A stretch of 64,000 nt of DNA from Helicobacter muridarum (GTDB taxonomy: Bacteria; Campylobacterota; Campylobacteria; Campylobacterales; Helicobacteraceae). How positions within the stretch are numbered: position 1 is the stretch's first letter; the number at the start of each line of letters is the position of its first letter. This document shows positions 18,280 to 28,740 of the stretch, piece by piece. The position numbers were made by a program, and so were the translations under genes. The DNA is taken from assembly GCF_000765805.2 (NCBI RefSeq), contig NZ_JRPD02000006.1, positions 35,373 to 99,372 of the forward strand, read 5' to 3'. The notes under the pieces are model-generated. The model was not told where the DNA came from. It saw only the letters and a list, made by a program, of their open reading frames with translations, and searched no databases.

Positions 18280-20088
18280 ATGTCCAATTCCCAATCCTTA
18301 GTTGTTACAGATACGAAAACTCATAAAAAACAAGATATAGAAATAAAAGAGCTTAATTTCAATTTAGATTCTCTATTTAAGAGTGAAGAAGATTTAGATT
18401 CGTTTTATGCTAGTTTAGATTCCAAATTTAGCACGTTTGAATCAAGCTATAAGGGTAAGTTATCCTCTTTAAATGCTAGTGAATTTCAAAAATCTATAGA
18501 AATATATGAAAATTTGTGTGAAGATATAGGTTCAATTATGACTTATGTATTTTTGCGCTTTGCTACTAATAGCGCGAAATATGGGGCTAAATATGCTGAT
18601 TATGAAATGAAATGCAATGATTTGTATTCAAAGATTATATTTTTTGAGCTTGAGCTTGCTAATTTAGATTCTAACAAGATGAAAGACTTTAGTGAAAATG
18701 CCAAGAAATACCAATTCTTCTTGTCCAATCTAATGGAAAATAAGAAGTATAAACTAAGTTTGCCCGAAGAACAAATCATTTTGAGCTTATCTCCTGTTGG
18801 AGTTGATGCATTTTCAAGATTATTTGATGAGAGCTTTGCAAATATGCGCTTTAAATCAACTAGTGATAATAGTGAGATAAGCGAGGAGCAAATTTTAGCC
18901 CTATTGCATGTAAGCGACAGAAAGACTCGCAAAAAGGCACAAAAGAATTTTACCAAAGGATTAGAGAAGCATTCCCACTTGTTAACTTATATATTAAATA
19001 TGGTTAGAAAAAATGTTGCTATAAATAAAAAGCTACGTGGCTATGAAAAACCAGAATCTTTTAGACATGTATCTAATCAAATCTCTCAAGAAAGTGTTGA
19101 TAGTATGATTGAATGTGTTAATGCTAATATGGATTTGGTTCATGGTTATTACAATGTTAAATCGCAGATATTAGATATTAGGCTTAAAGATTATGATCGC
19201 TATGCTCCACTTGGATTTTCACAAAAAGAGTCTAATGTAGGCTTTCAAGAAGCTTTATTGCTCACGTTGCAATCATTTCAGCAATTTAGTCCTATATTTC
19301 ACGAAATAGCAAGTCGCGCTATAAATGAAGGCTGGATAGATTCTCACCCTAAGCCTGCAAAGCGAGGCGGTGCATTTAGCCATGGTAGCACGCCTAGTTC
19401 GCATCCTTATGTGTTGCTTAATTTTACTGGAAATAGGCGCGATATATTCACCATAGCGCATGAATTGGGTCATGCTATTCATCAAGAGCTAAGCAAAAGT
19501 CAAGGGGCGCTAAATCATGATACTCCACTTACTACAGCAGAGACTGCATCTGTATTTGCAGAGATGCTTCTTTTTTCGTCTATGAAAAATCAATTAAGTA
19601 AAAAAGAGCTCCTAGATATGTATGCAGGTAAGATTGAGGATATTTTCTCCACTTTGTTTAGACAGATTGTAATGACGAATTTTGAGCGCGCAATCCATGA
19701 TATAGATGGTGAATTAAGTAAAGATGACTTTAATAGAATATGGCTTCAAGAGAATGAACGAATGTTTGGCAATAGTATTAAACTTACTAAGAACTATTCG
19801 CTTTGGTGGAGCTATATTCCACATTTTATCCACTCACCATTTTATTGCTATGCTTATTCGTATGGGCAACTGCTAGTTTTGGCTCTATTTGGCTTGTATA
19901 AAAATAGCAATGATAAGGAGAATTTTATTCAAACATATATTTCATTCTTAAGTGCTGGAGGAAGCAAGAGTCCTAGGGATTTAATTCTTGATTTTGGTTT
20001 TGATGTGAATGAAAAGCAATTTTGGGACATAGGTATGAATGAAGTTTATAGTTTGCTTCGGGAGTTTGAGGATTTGCTTAATAGCTAA
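18280..20088 (+). CDS. pepF: Oligoendopeptidase F (M3 metallopeptidase)
   Basis: 602 aa, normal for the family. Zinc site HELGH (in FTIAHELGHAIHQE) near residue 395, with the third ligand Glu in TAETASVFAEM about 25 residues later, as in M3B peptidases. The enzyme cleaves short peptides in the cytoplasm. The start has TTAGGAG eight bases ahead. It is divergent from the sensor kinase gene. No unusual features. Confidence 0.95.
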   Translation: MSNSQSLVVTDTKTHKKQDIEIKELNFNLDSLFKSEEDLDSFYASLDSKFSTFESSYKGKLSSLNASEFQKSIEIYENLCEDIGSIMTYVFLRFATNSAKYGAKYADYEMKCNDLYSKIIFFELELANLDSNKMKDFSENAKKYQFFLSNLMENKKYKLSLPEEQIILSLSPVGVDAFSRLFDESFANMRFKSTSDNSEISEEQILALLHVSDRKTRKKAQKNFTKGLEKHSHLLTYILNMVRKNVAINKKLRGYEKPESFRHVSNQISQESVDSMIECVNANMDLVHGYYNVKSQILDIRLKDYDRYAPLGFSQKESNVGFQEALLLTLQSFQQFSPIFHEIASRAINEGWIDSHPKPAKRGGAFSHGSTPSSHPYVLLNFTGNRRDIFTIAHELGHAIHQELSKSQGALNHDTPLTTAETASVFAEMLLFSSMKNQLSKKELLDMYAGKIEDIFSTLFRQIVMTNFERAIHDIDGELSKDDFNRIWLQENERMFGNSIKLTKNYSLWWSYIPHFIHSPFYCYAYSYGQLLVLALFGLYKNSNDKENFIQTYISFLSAGGSKSPRDLILDFGFDVNEKQFWDIGMNEVYSLLREFEDLLNS

Positions 20089-20336
20089 TATTAAATGCAA
20101 TTCTTTCGTCAATTATTTTGGCTTTGTATCTAAGCCTTGATTCTAGCCTATACTATTTGATTTTAAATTGAATTTCTTTGGTCAAACACCTGCTAATACT
20201 AATATTTAGTTTAAATTTAACTTATCTCTAAATTCTTCATGGCATAAAATCAATCTAAAATTAGATGGCTTTATCATAAAATCTTTGTGCTTAGTTTAAT
20301 ATAGTTTAAAATATTTTCTTTTGCTTGATTTTTAGG

Positions 20337-20834
20337 TTATTCTAATTCTTTCACAACCTTAATGTCTATTATTGAATCTCCCTCTGTTATTGAATCAAGC
20401 ACAGCATAAGCCTTTCTATCTCTAATAGAGATTCTACCAAATGCGGTATGCTCTCCATCTAGATGGGGCTGTGGTGCAAAGCAAATAAAGAATTGACTAC
20501 CACCTGTATCTCTACCCGCGTGTGCCATAGAAATTGTTCCTCTATTGTGCTTTGTAGGATTGTTTTGCAATTCGCATTTGATTCTATATCCGGGACCGCC
20601 TGTCCCATTTCCAATTGGGCAACCACCTTGTGCCATAAACCCGGGAATAACTCGATGGAAAGTTTTATCTTTATAAAAATTTTCATTTGCTAAGCTTGCG
20701 AAATTTGCGACAGTTTGTGGGGCATGCTGTGGAAAAAGCTCAACATTTATAATCCCCTTTGATGTTGTAATTATGGCATATTTGTAATTGTCTAACTCTT
20801 CTTGAGAGATATTAAATTCTTTTATTGCTTCCAT
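20337..20834 (-). CDS. ppiA: Peptidyl-prolyl cis-trans isomerase, cyclophilin type
   Basis: 165 aa from the ATG at 20834, chosen for AAGGAT upstream and agreement with the compact H. pylori form. No signal peptide, so it is cytoplasmic. Cyclophilin signatures: [13 protein letters not shown] (catalytic Arg), [30 protein letters not shown] and [10 protein letters not shown]. Catalyses proline isomerisation during folding. It is convergent with pepF. Confidence 0.94.
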   Translation of the reverse strand: MEAIKEFNISQEELDNYKYAIITTSKGIINVELFPQHAPQTVANFASLANENFYKDKTFHRVIPGFMAQGGCPIGNGTGGPGYRIKCELQNNPTKHNRGTISMAHAGRDTGGSQFFICFAPQPHLDGEHTAFGRISIRDRKAYAVLDSITEGDSIIDIKVVKELE

Positions 20835-20990
20835 AAAAATATCCTTATAAATTAAGTCTAGGTGTGGAAATTCTAGCAATTTTAATCTGATTTTTCAAGT
20901 TAGCGAAGTTGTTTAAGTGTGAAATGTTACATTTTTTGCTTATAAACAAATGAGAATAGAATCTTTTAACTAAATAATCTTTAAGGATTT

Positions 20991-21974
20991 ATGATGTTTC
21001 GACTACTCCCTTTGTTCATATATATGCTAGGACTAATAGTTAGCATAATCTTTATTCAAGCCGATACATTATATATTGATTGCAATGATTTATATGGTGA
21101 ATGCAATCCAAATGCTATACATAATGATGAAAGTTCTAAGAATAATAAAGAAAAAAATATAAATCAAAAAAGAGAATCTTTAATCAAGAATACAAATGAG
21201 ACAAAAAGACCAACAAGCAATACAGCATCTAGCCATAGTAAAAATCATGATTCTTCTCACCAATCCAATAAGCAGCCCAATACTAATATAACTAACTTTA
21301 TTCCAAGTGGTTCAATGCCGCCTCTTGGTGGTAAGAAGAAGGGTTTTTTATATTCTGTAGTGTTTATTAGCGCGCTTTTTGACAATGGTGTGCAAAAGCA
21401 GGGTTATGGAATATTGCTTAAAGATGGCTATGTGCTTGGCACAGCTGATTTACTGAATGAGAGCAACTCTTATTTAAAAAGCATAGTTGCAAAAATTCAA
21501 GATGATTCTTCACAATCATTAATGTGCTTTGCTATGCTAAGGCTTAGGGCTACTGACGATAAGCTTGCCTTGCTTCGTGCTGAAAATTACACAGATATTT
21601 ATTGCAATACTAGACCTGAAAGCTTTTATCATCAAAGAGTTAATTTGCACTATTGGACTCCAATTCAAAAGGGAATGCTAAAAAAGACATTGCTATCACG
21701 TTCGGATAAAGTTCTATTCCCATTTGTTACTGAAAACAATACTCTAAATTATACAAGCTCAAGTATTGGATCTATACAAAAACGCAATCCAGGCTATGGA
21801 ATTCCCTTGTTTAGTACTAATGGAGATTTTGTCGGATTCTTACATTCTACTGGGGATTCTAAGAATCCTAATGCAGTAATTTCAAGTGATGAGGTGCATC
21901 AATTTATATGTAGCATTGCTAAACGTAAACTTTTACCTATTACTGACTTGATACGTCCATGTCTAAAGTTATGA
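20991..21974 (+). CDS. Exported protein with degenerate trypsin-like fold
   Basis: 327 aa with a signal peptide (about residues 1-25), a long Asn/Ser/Lys-rich linker (about 35-105), then a globular domain. GYGILLKDGYVLGTADLL resembles the first strands of trypsin-like proteases but lacks the TAAHC histidine, and GIPLFSTNGDFVGFLHS resembles the GNSGGPL-V-G region without the catalytic serine. So it looks like a non-catalytic relative of DegP/trypsin proteins; this is inference from pattern alone. Four cysteines in the domain could pair. The ATG (or the next codon, also ATG) follows AAGGAT. Function unknown. Confidence 0.55.
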   Translation: MMFRLLPLFIYMLGLIVSIIFIQADTLYIDCNDLYGECNPNAIHNDESSKNNKEKNINQKRESLIKNTNETKRPTSNTASSHSKNHDSSHQSNKQPNTNITNFIPSGSMPPLGGKKKGFLYSVVFISALFDNGVQKQGYGILLKDGYVLGTADLLNESNSYLKSIVAKIQDDSSQSLMCFAMLRLRATDDKLALLRAENYTDIYCNTRPESFYHQRVNLHYWTPIQKGMLKKTLLSRSDKVLFPFVTENNTLNYTSSSIGSIQKRNPGYGIPLFSTNGDFVGFLHSTGDSKNPNAVISSDEVHQFICSIAKRKLLPITDLIRPCLKL

Positions 21975-22146
21975 TAAATTTGATATTTATATTATGATTA
22001 TTTTTACTAATAATATATTATAATCCATTATTTATTTAGTCTTAATACTAATTTTTATTAGAGTTTAAGGATATGATAATGTTATTATTTTTTGTCAAGC
22101 AAAACTTATTTCTATATTTAATTAACTTATTTTGGTGATTAATATC

Positions 22147-23733
22147 ATGTTTGGCGATATAAGATATAAACTTTCTTATATGCTTAATTTATGCTACATA
22201 TATTGTGTTTGCTTATATATTCATCATGTTGCTTTTTTAGCCATTTTGTGTTTGGCTTGGACTGCATGCGTTAAGCTGCCTACAAATGAAGAGTTAGCCT
22301 TAAAAACTAATGTCCGAAATGAGTTTCATAATAAAGAGATATTAAAGCATATTGGGGATTCTAACCTTGATATGAGAAATTTGGACTATATACAAACATT
22401 TTTTGCATTATTTCCGGATCCAATATTAGAGAAAATTATATTGCAATCATTGGAATCTAACACAAATCTCTTGATTCTTGAATCTAAAATAAGGCAGGCT
22501 AGAGCCACAGCAAAGGTTAATACTTGGAATCTATTTCCAAAAGCTAATGCTAATCTTAATTATAATTATAGTGATAGTAATTATCAAAGGATACAAACTA
22601 ATGTTACGCAAAATACTACCAATGTTGCCCTATCGTTTAATTGGGAGGTAGATATATTTGGTAAATTAAATGCACTGCGCTTAGCAAATAAGGAGCAGGT
22701 TTTACAATCTATACAAAATTTATATCAAGCACAAGTTGTTTTAATAGGTGATGTGGCGAATTATTATTTTTTGATTAGACAGATTGCTCAATCAATACTC
22801 ATCAATGAAAAGATTACCAATAATTTAGAGCAAATTTATCTATTAACAAATCAAAAATACCACTTAGGATTAATAGGTATAGATAGCGTGGCAACTACAA
22901 AGAGTAATTACTTATCACAAAAGAATGTAACATTGAACTTAAATTATGTGTTAGAGCAAAACAAAAATGCATTACTTTTGTTATTAAATAAAAATGAATT
23001 AGGGTTTGATATAGGCAATATTGATTATATATTTAATGAAGGAAAAATTCCTAGCATAAATAGTCTTTCTAGCTCCATTGTTTTTAATCGCCCAGATGTG
23101 AAATCTAGTGTATTTGCTTTGAATTCTTCCTTATATCAAAGACATAATAAAAAAATGGCACTTTTTCCTAATATTAATATCAATGGGAGTTTAGGTCAGA
23201 TTCTATTTTCTCCACGCAATAGTTTAGGTGATATGGTATGGCAGATTGCAAGCTCTCTTGCTATGCCATTATTAAATAGGCAGTCTATAACACAAGATTA
23301 TATTATGTCTAAAGAGGACACTAAACAGGCTTTTTATACATTACAAAATACAATTAATACAGCGGTATCAGAGATTGAAAATGCTACAAAGAATATGGAG
23401 ATCACAAATACTGCTTTAGCCATATCGCAAGAAGACTTCGCAAATAATAAAAATACATTTGAGATTATGGAATCAAGATATAAGCAAAACCTAATAGATG
23501 ATATTTCAAGACTTGAGTATGCTAATACGTACTTGAGAGCTAAGAATAGTTTGCTTAGCGCGTATTTAGCTCAAAATCAAGCTGTGATTGCTTTTTATAA
23601 GGCATTTGGTGGGAATCTAGTTCCAAGCCAATCTATATATCATATCGATATGCAGAGAGATAGAATCTTAGAAGACTATAGGATATATGAGAGCAAAAAG
23701 AGTAAAAAGGAAGATATAGCCAATGATTTATAA
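22147..23733 (+). CDS. TolC-like outer-membrane efflux protein
   Basis: About 528 aa. Two outer-membrane efflux protein (OEP) repeats can be seen: coiled-coil segments such as ANYYFLIRQIAQSI and the second-half match around RPDVKSSVFALNSSL. These form the trimeric tunnel of tripartite pumps. The start is uncertain: no good ribosome site exists, and a TTG at 22132, the ATG at 22147 or the ATG at 22180 are possible. A hydrophobic segment ending in WTAC may be a signal peptide or lipoprotein signal with an imperfect lipobox. The MacA-like adaptor gene follows after 34 bases, so the two form an operon. Confidence 0.85.
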   Translation: MFGDIRYKLSYMLNLCYIYCVCLYIHHVAFLAILCLAWTACVKLPTNEELALKTNVRNEFHNKEILKHIGDSNLDMRNLDYIQTFFALFPDPILEKIILQSLESNTNLLILESKIRQARATAKVNTWNLFPKANANLNYNYSDSNYQRIQTNVTQNTTNVALSFNWEVDIFGKLNALRLANKEQVLQSIQNLYQAQVVLIGDVANYYFLIRQIAQSILINEKITNNLEQIYLLTNQKYHLGLIGIDSVATTKSNYLSQKNVTLNLNYVLEQNKNALLLLLNKNELGFDIGNIDYIFNEGKIPSINSLSSSIVFNRPDVKSSVFALNSSLYQRHNKKMALFPNININGSLGQILFSPRNSLGDMVWQIASSLAMPLLNRQSITQDYIMSKEDTKQAFYTLQNTINTAVSEIENATKNMEITNTALAISQEDFANNKNTFEIMESRYKQNLIDDISRLEYANTYLRAKNSLLSAYLAQNQAVIAFYKAFGGNLVPSQSIYHIDMQRDRILEDYRIYESKKSKKEDIANDL

Positions 23734-23767
23734 CATTTTCACATTTGATCATGATTAAGGATTTTTT

Positions 23768-25033
23768 ATGCCAACTAGTGAAGATATATATAAAACTATA
23801 ACTCCAACAAAAAAGAAATATATATTATTTGTATGGCTTGCTATTCTAGCCTTCTTGATTTTATTGGTTATGCTTTTTGTATTACGAGACGGTAATGAAG
23901 TCATTTATACAACGGTAAACCCCATTAAAAAGGATATTACACAAACAGTTTCTGCTACTGGAACTCTTTCTCCTACAAATGAGGTTGAGATAGGTAGCCA
24001 AATTTCAGGCACTATATATAAGCTATATGTTGATGTAAATGATGTGGTAAAAAAGGATCAAATCCTAGCTGAAATTAATCCAAACAAATTAAATCAAACT
24101 AAAGATGGATATGAAGCGCAACTCACATCAGCTCTAGCAAATCTAGAAGCTTCTAAAGTATCTCTCTCTCAAAAGGAATGGAATTATAGGCAACAACAAA
24201 AACTATATGAAGCTACAAACGGGCGTTCACCCTCATTGTTAGAATTACAAACTGCAAAGATGGAATACCTCTCTGCTAAGGCAGATATAAAGGTTAAGCG
24301 AGCAGCTATTAATCAGATTCAAACAAATTTGCGCACATCAAATATTGACTTGCAAAATTCAATCATAAGAAGCCCAATTGATGGTATTGTATTAGAGAGA
24401 AGTGTTAGCTTAGGTCAGACTGTTGCGGCTAATTTTCAGTCTCCAACATTATTTAAACTAGCTGAAAACCTTGGTGAGATGAATCTTGTTGTAAATATTT
24501 CTGAATCAGATATTGGCAGAGTAAGGACTGGACAGGAAGCAATATTTAACGTTGACGCATATCCAAATCAAGAGTTTAGGGCAAGTGTTGATAGGGTGAA
24601 TTTTGCAGCCACAACCACAGATAATATAACTAGCTATGAAACTACAATTCATGTGAATAATGATAATCTTCTTCTTAAGCCCGGTATGAATGCAACTGCG
24701 CAAATTAAAGTAGCAAGCTCTAGCGGTGCAATGATAGTGCCACTTAGTGCGTTATTCTATGACCCAGAGCAAAGCAAATCAAAAGTAACACAGAAAAAAG
24801 CCTCATCAAATCCTTTAACACAAGCAGGGGGACCATCAAGACCGCGTAGTGAAAGAGCTGTAAATACTAATACAAAAACACAGCCCAAAGGGCAAGTTTG
24901 GATATTAGAGGAGGGTAATGTTATACGAATGGTTGAAGTAGGTATTGGCATTTCTGATTCTAAAATGGTAGAAATCATATCAAGCGAGATAGATACTAAT
25001 ACAAAAATAGTTACAGAGTCTAAATATAAATAG
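23768..25033 (+). CDS. MacA-like periplasmic adaptor subunit
   Basis: 421 aa. One N-terminal helix (about residues 20-42), a lipoyl half (SATGTLSPTNEVEIGSQISG), a long alpha-hairpin (about 110-185), the second lipoyl half (SPIDGIVLERSVSLGQTV), beta-barrel and membrane-proximal domain. Sequence pattern fits MacA, the adaptor that joins the ABC transporter MacB to an outer-membrane channel. A low-complexity Ser/Lys/Pro insert sits near residues 335-375. AAGGATT precedes the ATG. No MacB permease follows: the next gene, der, is on the other strand 77 bases away. Confidence 0.88.
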   Translation: MPTSEDIYKTITPTKKKYILFVWLAILAFLILLVMLFVLRDGNEVIYTTVNPIKKDITQTVSATGTLSPTNEVEIGSQISGTIYKLYVDVNDVVKKDQILAEINPNKLNQTKDGYEAQLTSALANLEASKVSLSQKEWNYRQQQKLYEATNGRSPSLLELQTAKMEYLSAKADIKVKRAAINQIQTNLRTSNIDLQNSIIRSPIDGIVLERSVSLGQTVAANFQSPTLFKLAENLGEMNLVVNISESDIGRVRTGQEAIFNVDAYPNQEFRASVDRVNFAATTTDNITSYETTIHVNNDNLLLKPGMNATAQIKVASSSGAMIVPLSALFYDPEQSKSKVTQKKASSNPLTQAGGPSRPRSERAVNTNTKTQPKGQVWILEEGNVIRMVEVGIGISDSKMVEIISSEIDTNTKIVTESKYK

Positions 25034-25110
25034 TTTAAGCTATCTTGGCTATATGAAGTGATTTGCTTAATACGCGCTTTATAATATTACTAGTATTTTT
25101 ACTTTTTATG

Positions 25111-26892
25111 TTAATTGGGATTAGCATCATCTTTATTTTTATCACGAAGCTCCAATATAATTGGAGTACCTAAGAGTTTAAATTCTGTTTTAATGGTATT
25201 GACTAAGTATCTTTGATAGCTAAAATGCAGCTTAGTCTTATTCATCATAAGGGCTATACGTGGCGGTTTGGTATCAAACTGTGTAGCATAATATATCTTA
25301 ATGAACTTGCCATGATCGCTTGGAATTGGGTGTTTTTTAATGGCTTCTTGTATGCATTCGTTGAGCCTTGCAGTTGGTATACGATAAGAAAAATTATTAT
25401 ATACCTCTATGATTTTTTGCTTTATGTCATATATATGCCTATTTGTAGCGGCTGATACTGTGATAATTGGAGCATATTCTAGAAATCTAAATTTATGTGA
25501 ATAATTTTCTTTTAGCTTGGTATATTCTTTACATCTTATATCCCATTTATTCAAAAGAACAATAATGCCCAAAGAATTATCGATGGCAATAGAGCTTATT
25601 TTTTCATCAAGCTCTACAAACTCCATGCTGCTATCTAATACCAACAAGGCAATATCGCATTCTTGTAGAATCTTCTGTGTCCTATCCAATGCGTATTTTT
25701 CTATGCCATTAATTTTTGAGCGTCTTCTGATACCTGCTGTGTCAACGAATGTAATTTGTTTATTATCATGAATAATACTTTCATTGACTGGATCTGTTGT
25801 TGTTCCCGCTACATTGGAGACTAAGGATCGATTAGTTTTTGTTATAGCGTTTAATATGGAACTTTTACCTACGTTTGGTCTGCCTATTATCCCTACATGA
25901 ATTTGCGGAATTTCTTCTTGATTTGATTCCATTGAGAAATATATTTTTTCATTTGATCTGTCATAATATTCAAGTGGATCTAATCCTATGCTTTGGGTTA
26001 AATTTTGTTTTGCTGTAAAAGATTTATGTAGGCTAGAATCTAAAAGCGATATTTTTTTATCATCAACCAAAATTCTTTTCTTTTGTAGCTGGTTTGTATT
26101 TATTAACTTTTGAATTGTTGATTCTATTGTTGTGATGAGTTTTGTTATACCTCGATTATTGGATACAGAAATCATTATGAACTCAACTCCAAAAGACATG
26201 AAATCGTGAGTATCTAATGCAATTTTATCGCTATCTACTTTGTTTAATACCAATATTGCTGGTTTTTGTTTGGATAGCTCTCTAAAAATCATTATATCGC
26301 TATCATCTACACCCATGCTACCATCAACCATATATACAATAATATCGCTTTGTTTTACATATTCATATGAATGTAGCGAAATGTCATATTTTAATGCACT
26401 AGCTATATGGCTTTGATTTATAGTAGGTATAAAGTTACAAGATTTAGAATCTGCTTGTATTAAGCTTGTATTTTGCTTTGCCCTAGCTCTTGTCCCAATA
26501 GAATCAAGTATATCCAATCCACCAGTATCAATGATACAAATATCAAATTCATTTAACCGTAGGTTTTGCTTATTTATATCTCTAGTGCTACCACTTATGT
26601 TTGAAGTAATGGCTACTTGTTTCTTTAGTAATCGATTGAAAAGAGAGCTTTTGCCTACATTTGGCTTACCCATAATGCCAACATTTGCAATCGGAATAAT
26701 GGGCTGGGTGTTAGCTTTGGATTCTGTGTGGCTATCTATATTCTTAGATTTGTTATGTTTTTTGATATTTACATGTGTTGAGTTCGGTGTATTTGCTAGT
26801 TTTAACTTTCTCTTAAATCCAAAAGGAGGTAGCAGCTCCTTTTGTGTATTTATATTGTTTTTTCTTCTAGCCTTTAGGTGCTTTCTGTTCAT
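25111..26892 (-). CDS. der: Ribosome-assembly GTPase Der (EngA), enlarged form
   Basis: 593 aa, against about 460-490 in most bacteria. Two GTPase domains, with P-loops GKPNVGKSS (near residue 78) and GRPNVGKSS (near 345), each followed by DTGG/DTAG and NKxD motifs (NKVD, NKWD), then the KH-like C-terminal domain. Der acts in 50S subunit assembly. Oddities: a basic N-terminal extension of about 70 residues, an insert of about 30 residues between DTGG and the next strand in domain 1, and a long linker between domains. AGGAT ahead of the ATG supports the long start. It is convergent with the MacA-like gene. Confidence 0.93.
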   Translation of the reverse strand: MNRKHLKARRKNNINTQKELLPPFGFKRKLKLANTPNSTHVNIKKHNKSKNIDSHTESKANTQPIIPIANVGIMGKPNVGKSSLFNRLLKKQVAITSNISGSTRDINKQNLRLNEFDICIIDTGGLDILDSIGTRARAKQNTSLIQADSKSCNFIPTINQSHIASALKYDISLHSYEYVKQSDIIVYMVDGSMGVDDSDIMIFRELSKQKPAILVLNKVDSDKIALDTHDFMSFGVEFIMISVSNNRGITKLITTIESTIQKLINTNQLQKKRILVDDKKISLLDSSLHKSFTAKQNLTQSIGLDPLEYYDRSNEKIYFSMESNQEEIPQIHVGIIGRPNVGKSSILNAITKTNRSLVSNVAGTTTDPVNESIIHDNKQITFVDTAGIRRRSKINGIEKYALDRTQKILQECDIALLVLDSSMEFVELDEKISSIAIDNSLGIIVLLNKWDIRCKEYTKLKENYSHKFRFLEYAPIITVSAATNRHIYDIKQKIIEVYNNFSYRIPTARLNECIQEAIKKHPIPSDHGKFIKIYYATQFDTKPPRIALMMNKTKLHFSYQRYLVNTIKTEFKLLGTPIILELRDKNKDDANPN

Positions 26893-26956
26893 TTGCTAAA
26901 TCCTAGCAAGTATGTATAACAATTAGATTATAGGGCTATGAGTATTTAGTGTTAAA

Positions 26957-27490
26957 CTAAAACTGAAGTGCTAAGGTTAGCCCGATTCTATGAATATTCA
27001 TATTATATCCATCTAACTTTGGTTTTTGATAAGACCCATCAAGACCAATGGCTAATGGCACAAGTGGAAGTGTAAAATGCAAGCCATAGTTAAGAGCCCA
27101 AGTATCAGTTAGGTTATTATTAAATGTCGAGCGTGAACCCCCAACATAAGGAGTTAGAATTCCAAATATAGAGTATCCAACTACTGCACCATATTGTATA
27201 TTGTTATATCTATTTTTCAGAAGCGATCCAGATGAGACGCTTTCGAATTTTACAAATGGAGCTATTCTTATTTTCGTTTTTAGCCATATACGAGCATAAC
27301 CACCAAAAGATAGAGATGATTTATCAAAATTATAGTGTTTTGCATCACTAAAATCTGCCGAAACAATTCCGCCAGCCTCAATCCCTATTAGAGGTAATGC
27401 GCTAGCACTAGATCCTAATGATCCTGCAACCAATGCTGTTGCAACAATCCCTGAAGCACAAATTTTTGTAAAATAAGAAATCTTTCTCAT
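26957..27490 (-). CDS. Small outer-membrane beta-barrel protein
   Basis: 177 aa. Signal peptide of about 31 residues (ends ASA), then roughly eight amphipathic strands ending in LTLALQF with a C-terminal Phe, as expected for a Bam substrate. Size and layout resemble OmpX/OmpW-like eight-strand barrels; it is too small for the Hop porin family. GAGGAA precedes the ATG. It sits downstream of nothing on its strand and 64 bases before der on the same strand (der is downstream of nothing either), so shared transcription is unclear. Role unknown. Confidence 0.7.
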   Translation of the reverse strand: MRKISYFTKICASGIVATALVAGSLGSSASALPLIGIEAGGIVSADFSDAKHYNFDKSSLSFGGYARIWLKTKIRIAPFVKFESVSSGSLLKNRYNNIQYGAVVGYSIFGILTPYVGGSRSTFNNNLTDTWALNYGLHFTLPLVPLAIGLDGSYQKPKLDGYNMNIHRIGLTLALQF

Positions 27491-27782
27491 GATAAAGTTC
27501 CTCGCTTATTAAATACTATATTATTCTATTTTAGAATTATATGCAAACAATTTAAACCCAAAATAATTTCGATAAATAATTTAATCAGATTATCTTAATT
27601 GTGTTTATTTTAATATGGTGGTGCTTTGTGTTTGAAAGATGTAGCAAGAATTGCTCCAATGTTTTGTAGCTATTTGTCTAGCTTTAATGAATAGCTAATT
27701 TTTATATTTTATTATCCTAAATGAGATGAAACGTAATAATTTTTATATAATAATAATCCATTTTATTATTAAAGGAAAATAT

Positions 27783-28613
27783 ATGCTTAAGACACAAATG
27801 TGGAGATTTTATTTTGTATTGTTTACAATGCTATACCTATCTGTGTTAGGACAATCTAAGAATACTATGATTGTGCTAGATCCAGCTAGCATTGAGATTC
27901 TATACATGATAGGGGCAGAAGATGAAATACTTGCAATCCCAGATATGAAGACAATTGAGCCTAAAGAAAAGACTAAAAAATTGCAAAAAGTTGGGACTTT
28001 TACTAATCCAAGCATAGAGAAGATTCTAAGCTTAAAGCCAAAGATAGTTATTCTTACAAGTTATAGCATTGGATTAAAAGATCAGCTAGAAAGACAGAAA
28101 ATAAAGACCATGCAATTACCTGTGAATAGTCTAAAAGATATTCAGAATAACATAATCACATTGGGAGATATAACCAATAAACAGGAAAATGCTAAAAAAC
28201 TTTTAGATGACTTTAATGATAAGCTAGTTCAAATCAAGGCTATGCCAGTAAATAAAAGAGCTGTATTTATATATAGTGCTACGCCCTTAATGGTGTTTGG
28301 CGCAAATACTCTTCCTAGTGATGTTTTAGATGCAATTGGTGTAGATAATATTGCTAAAGATATAGTAGGACAACGACCAATTCTTAGCCCAGAATTTCTA
28401 TTAAAAGAAAATCCAGAAGTTATTTTATATGGTTTGAGAATCACAGATAAAAATGAGCTAATTAATGCTAATCCAGCCTTTAAACATTTGAACGCAGTAA
28501 AAAATGATAATGTGTATTTTCTTGAGCTACACTCCTTGCTTCGTGGTTCACCAAATATCATTAATGAGATTTTGCGTATAAAAAAGGATATATTTGGGCA
28601 AAAAACTCCTTGA
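27783..28613 (+). CDS. ABC transporter substrate-binding protein, iron/cobalamin (FecB/BtuF) type
   Basis: 276 aa from the ATG at 27783, chosen for AAAGGA upstream and because the signal peptide (MWRFYFVLFTMLYLSVLGQS) then falls at the N-terminus; an in-frame ATG at 27726 has no ribosome site. The fold type III signatures are VGTFTNPSIEKILSLKPKIVI and ENPEVILYG. Such proteins deliver ferric siderophores, haem, nickel complexes or cobalamin to an inner-membrane ABC importer. No permease or ATPase gene is adjacent, so the substrate is open. Confidence 0.85.
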   Translation: MLKTQMWRFYFVLFTMLYLSVLGQSKNTMIVLDPASIEILYMIGAEDEILAIPDMKTIEPKEKTKKLQKVGTFTNPSIEKILSLKPKIVILTSYSIGLKDQLERQKIKTMQLPVNSLKDIQNNIITLGDITNKQENAKKLLDDFNDKLVQIKAMPVNKRAVFIYSATPLMVFGANTLPSDVLDAIGVDNIAKDIVGQRPILSPEFLLKENPEVILYGLRITDKNELINANPAFKHLNAVKNDNVYFLELHSLLRGSPNIINEILRIKKDIFGQKTP

Positions 28614-28740
28614 TTTTGTTTTGAGTCTTAGCTTGATGGTGGTTTTTAATTTAGCTTTGTAATCATTAGTAAGTTTTTCTTGATATAATCTTTTATACTT
28701 AAAGAGATTTGCAGTTAGCTATGAATATTAAGGGAATAGA

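Noticed and set aside
26957..27490. Hop/Hof family porin
   Set aside because: At 177 residues it is far shorter than Hop proteins, and only about eight strands are visible.
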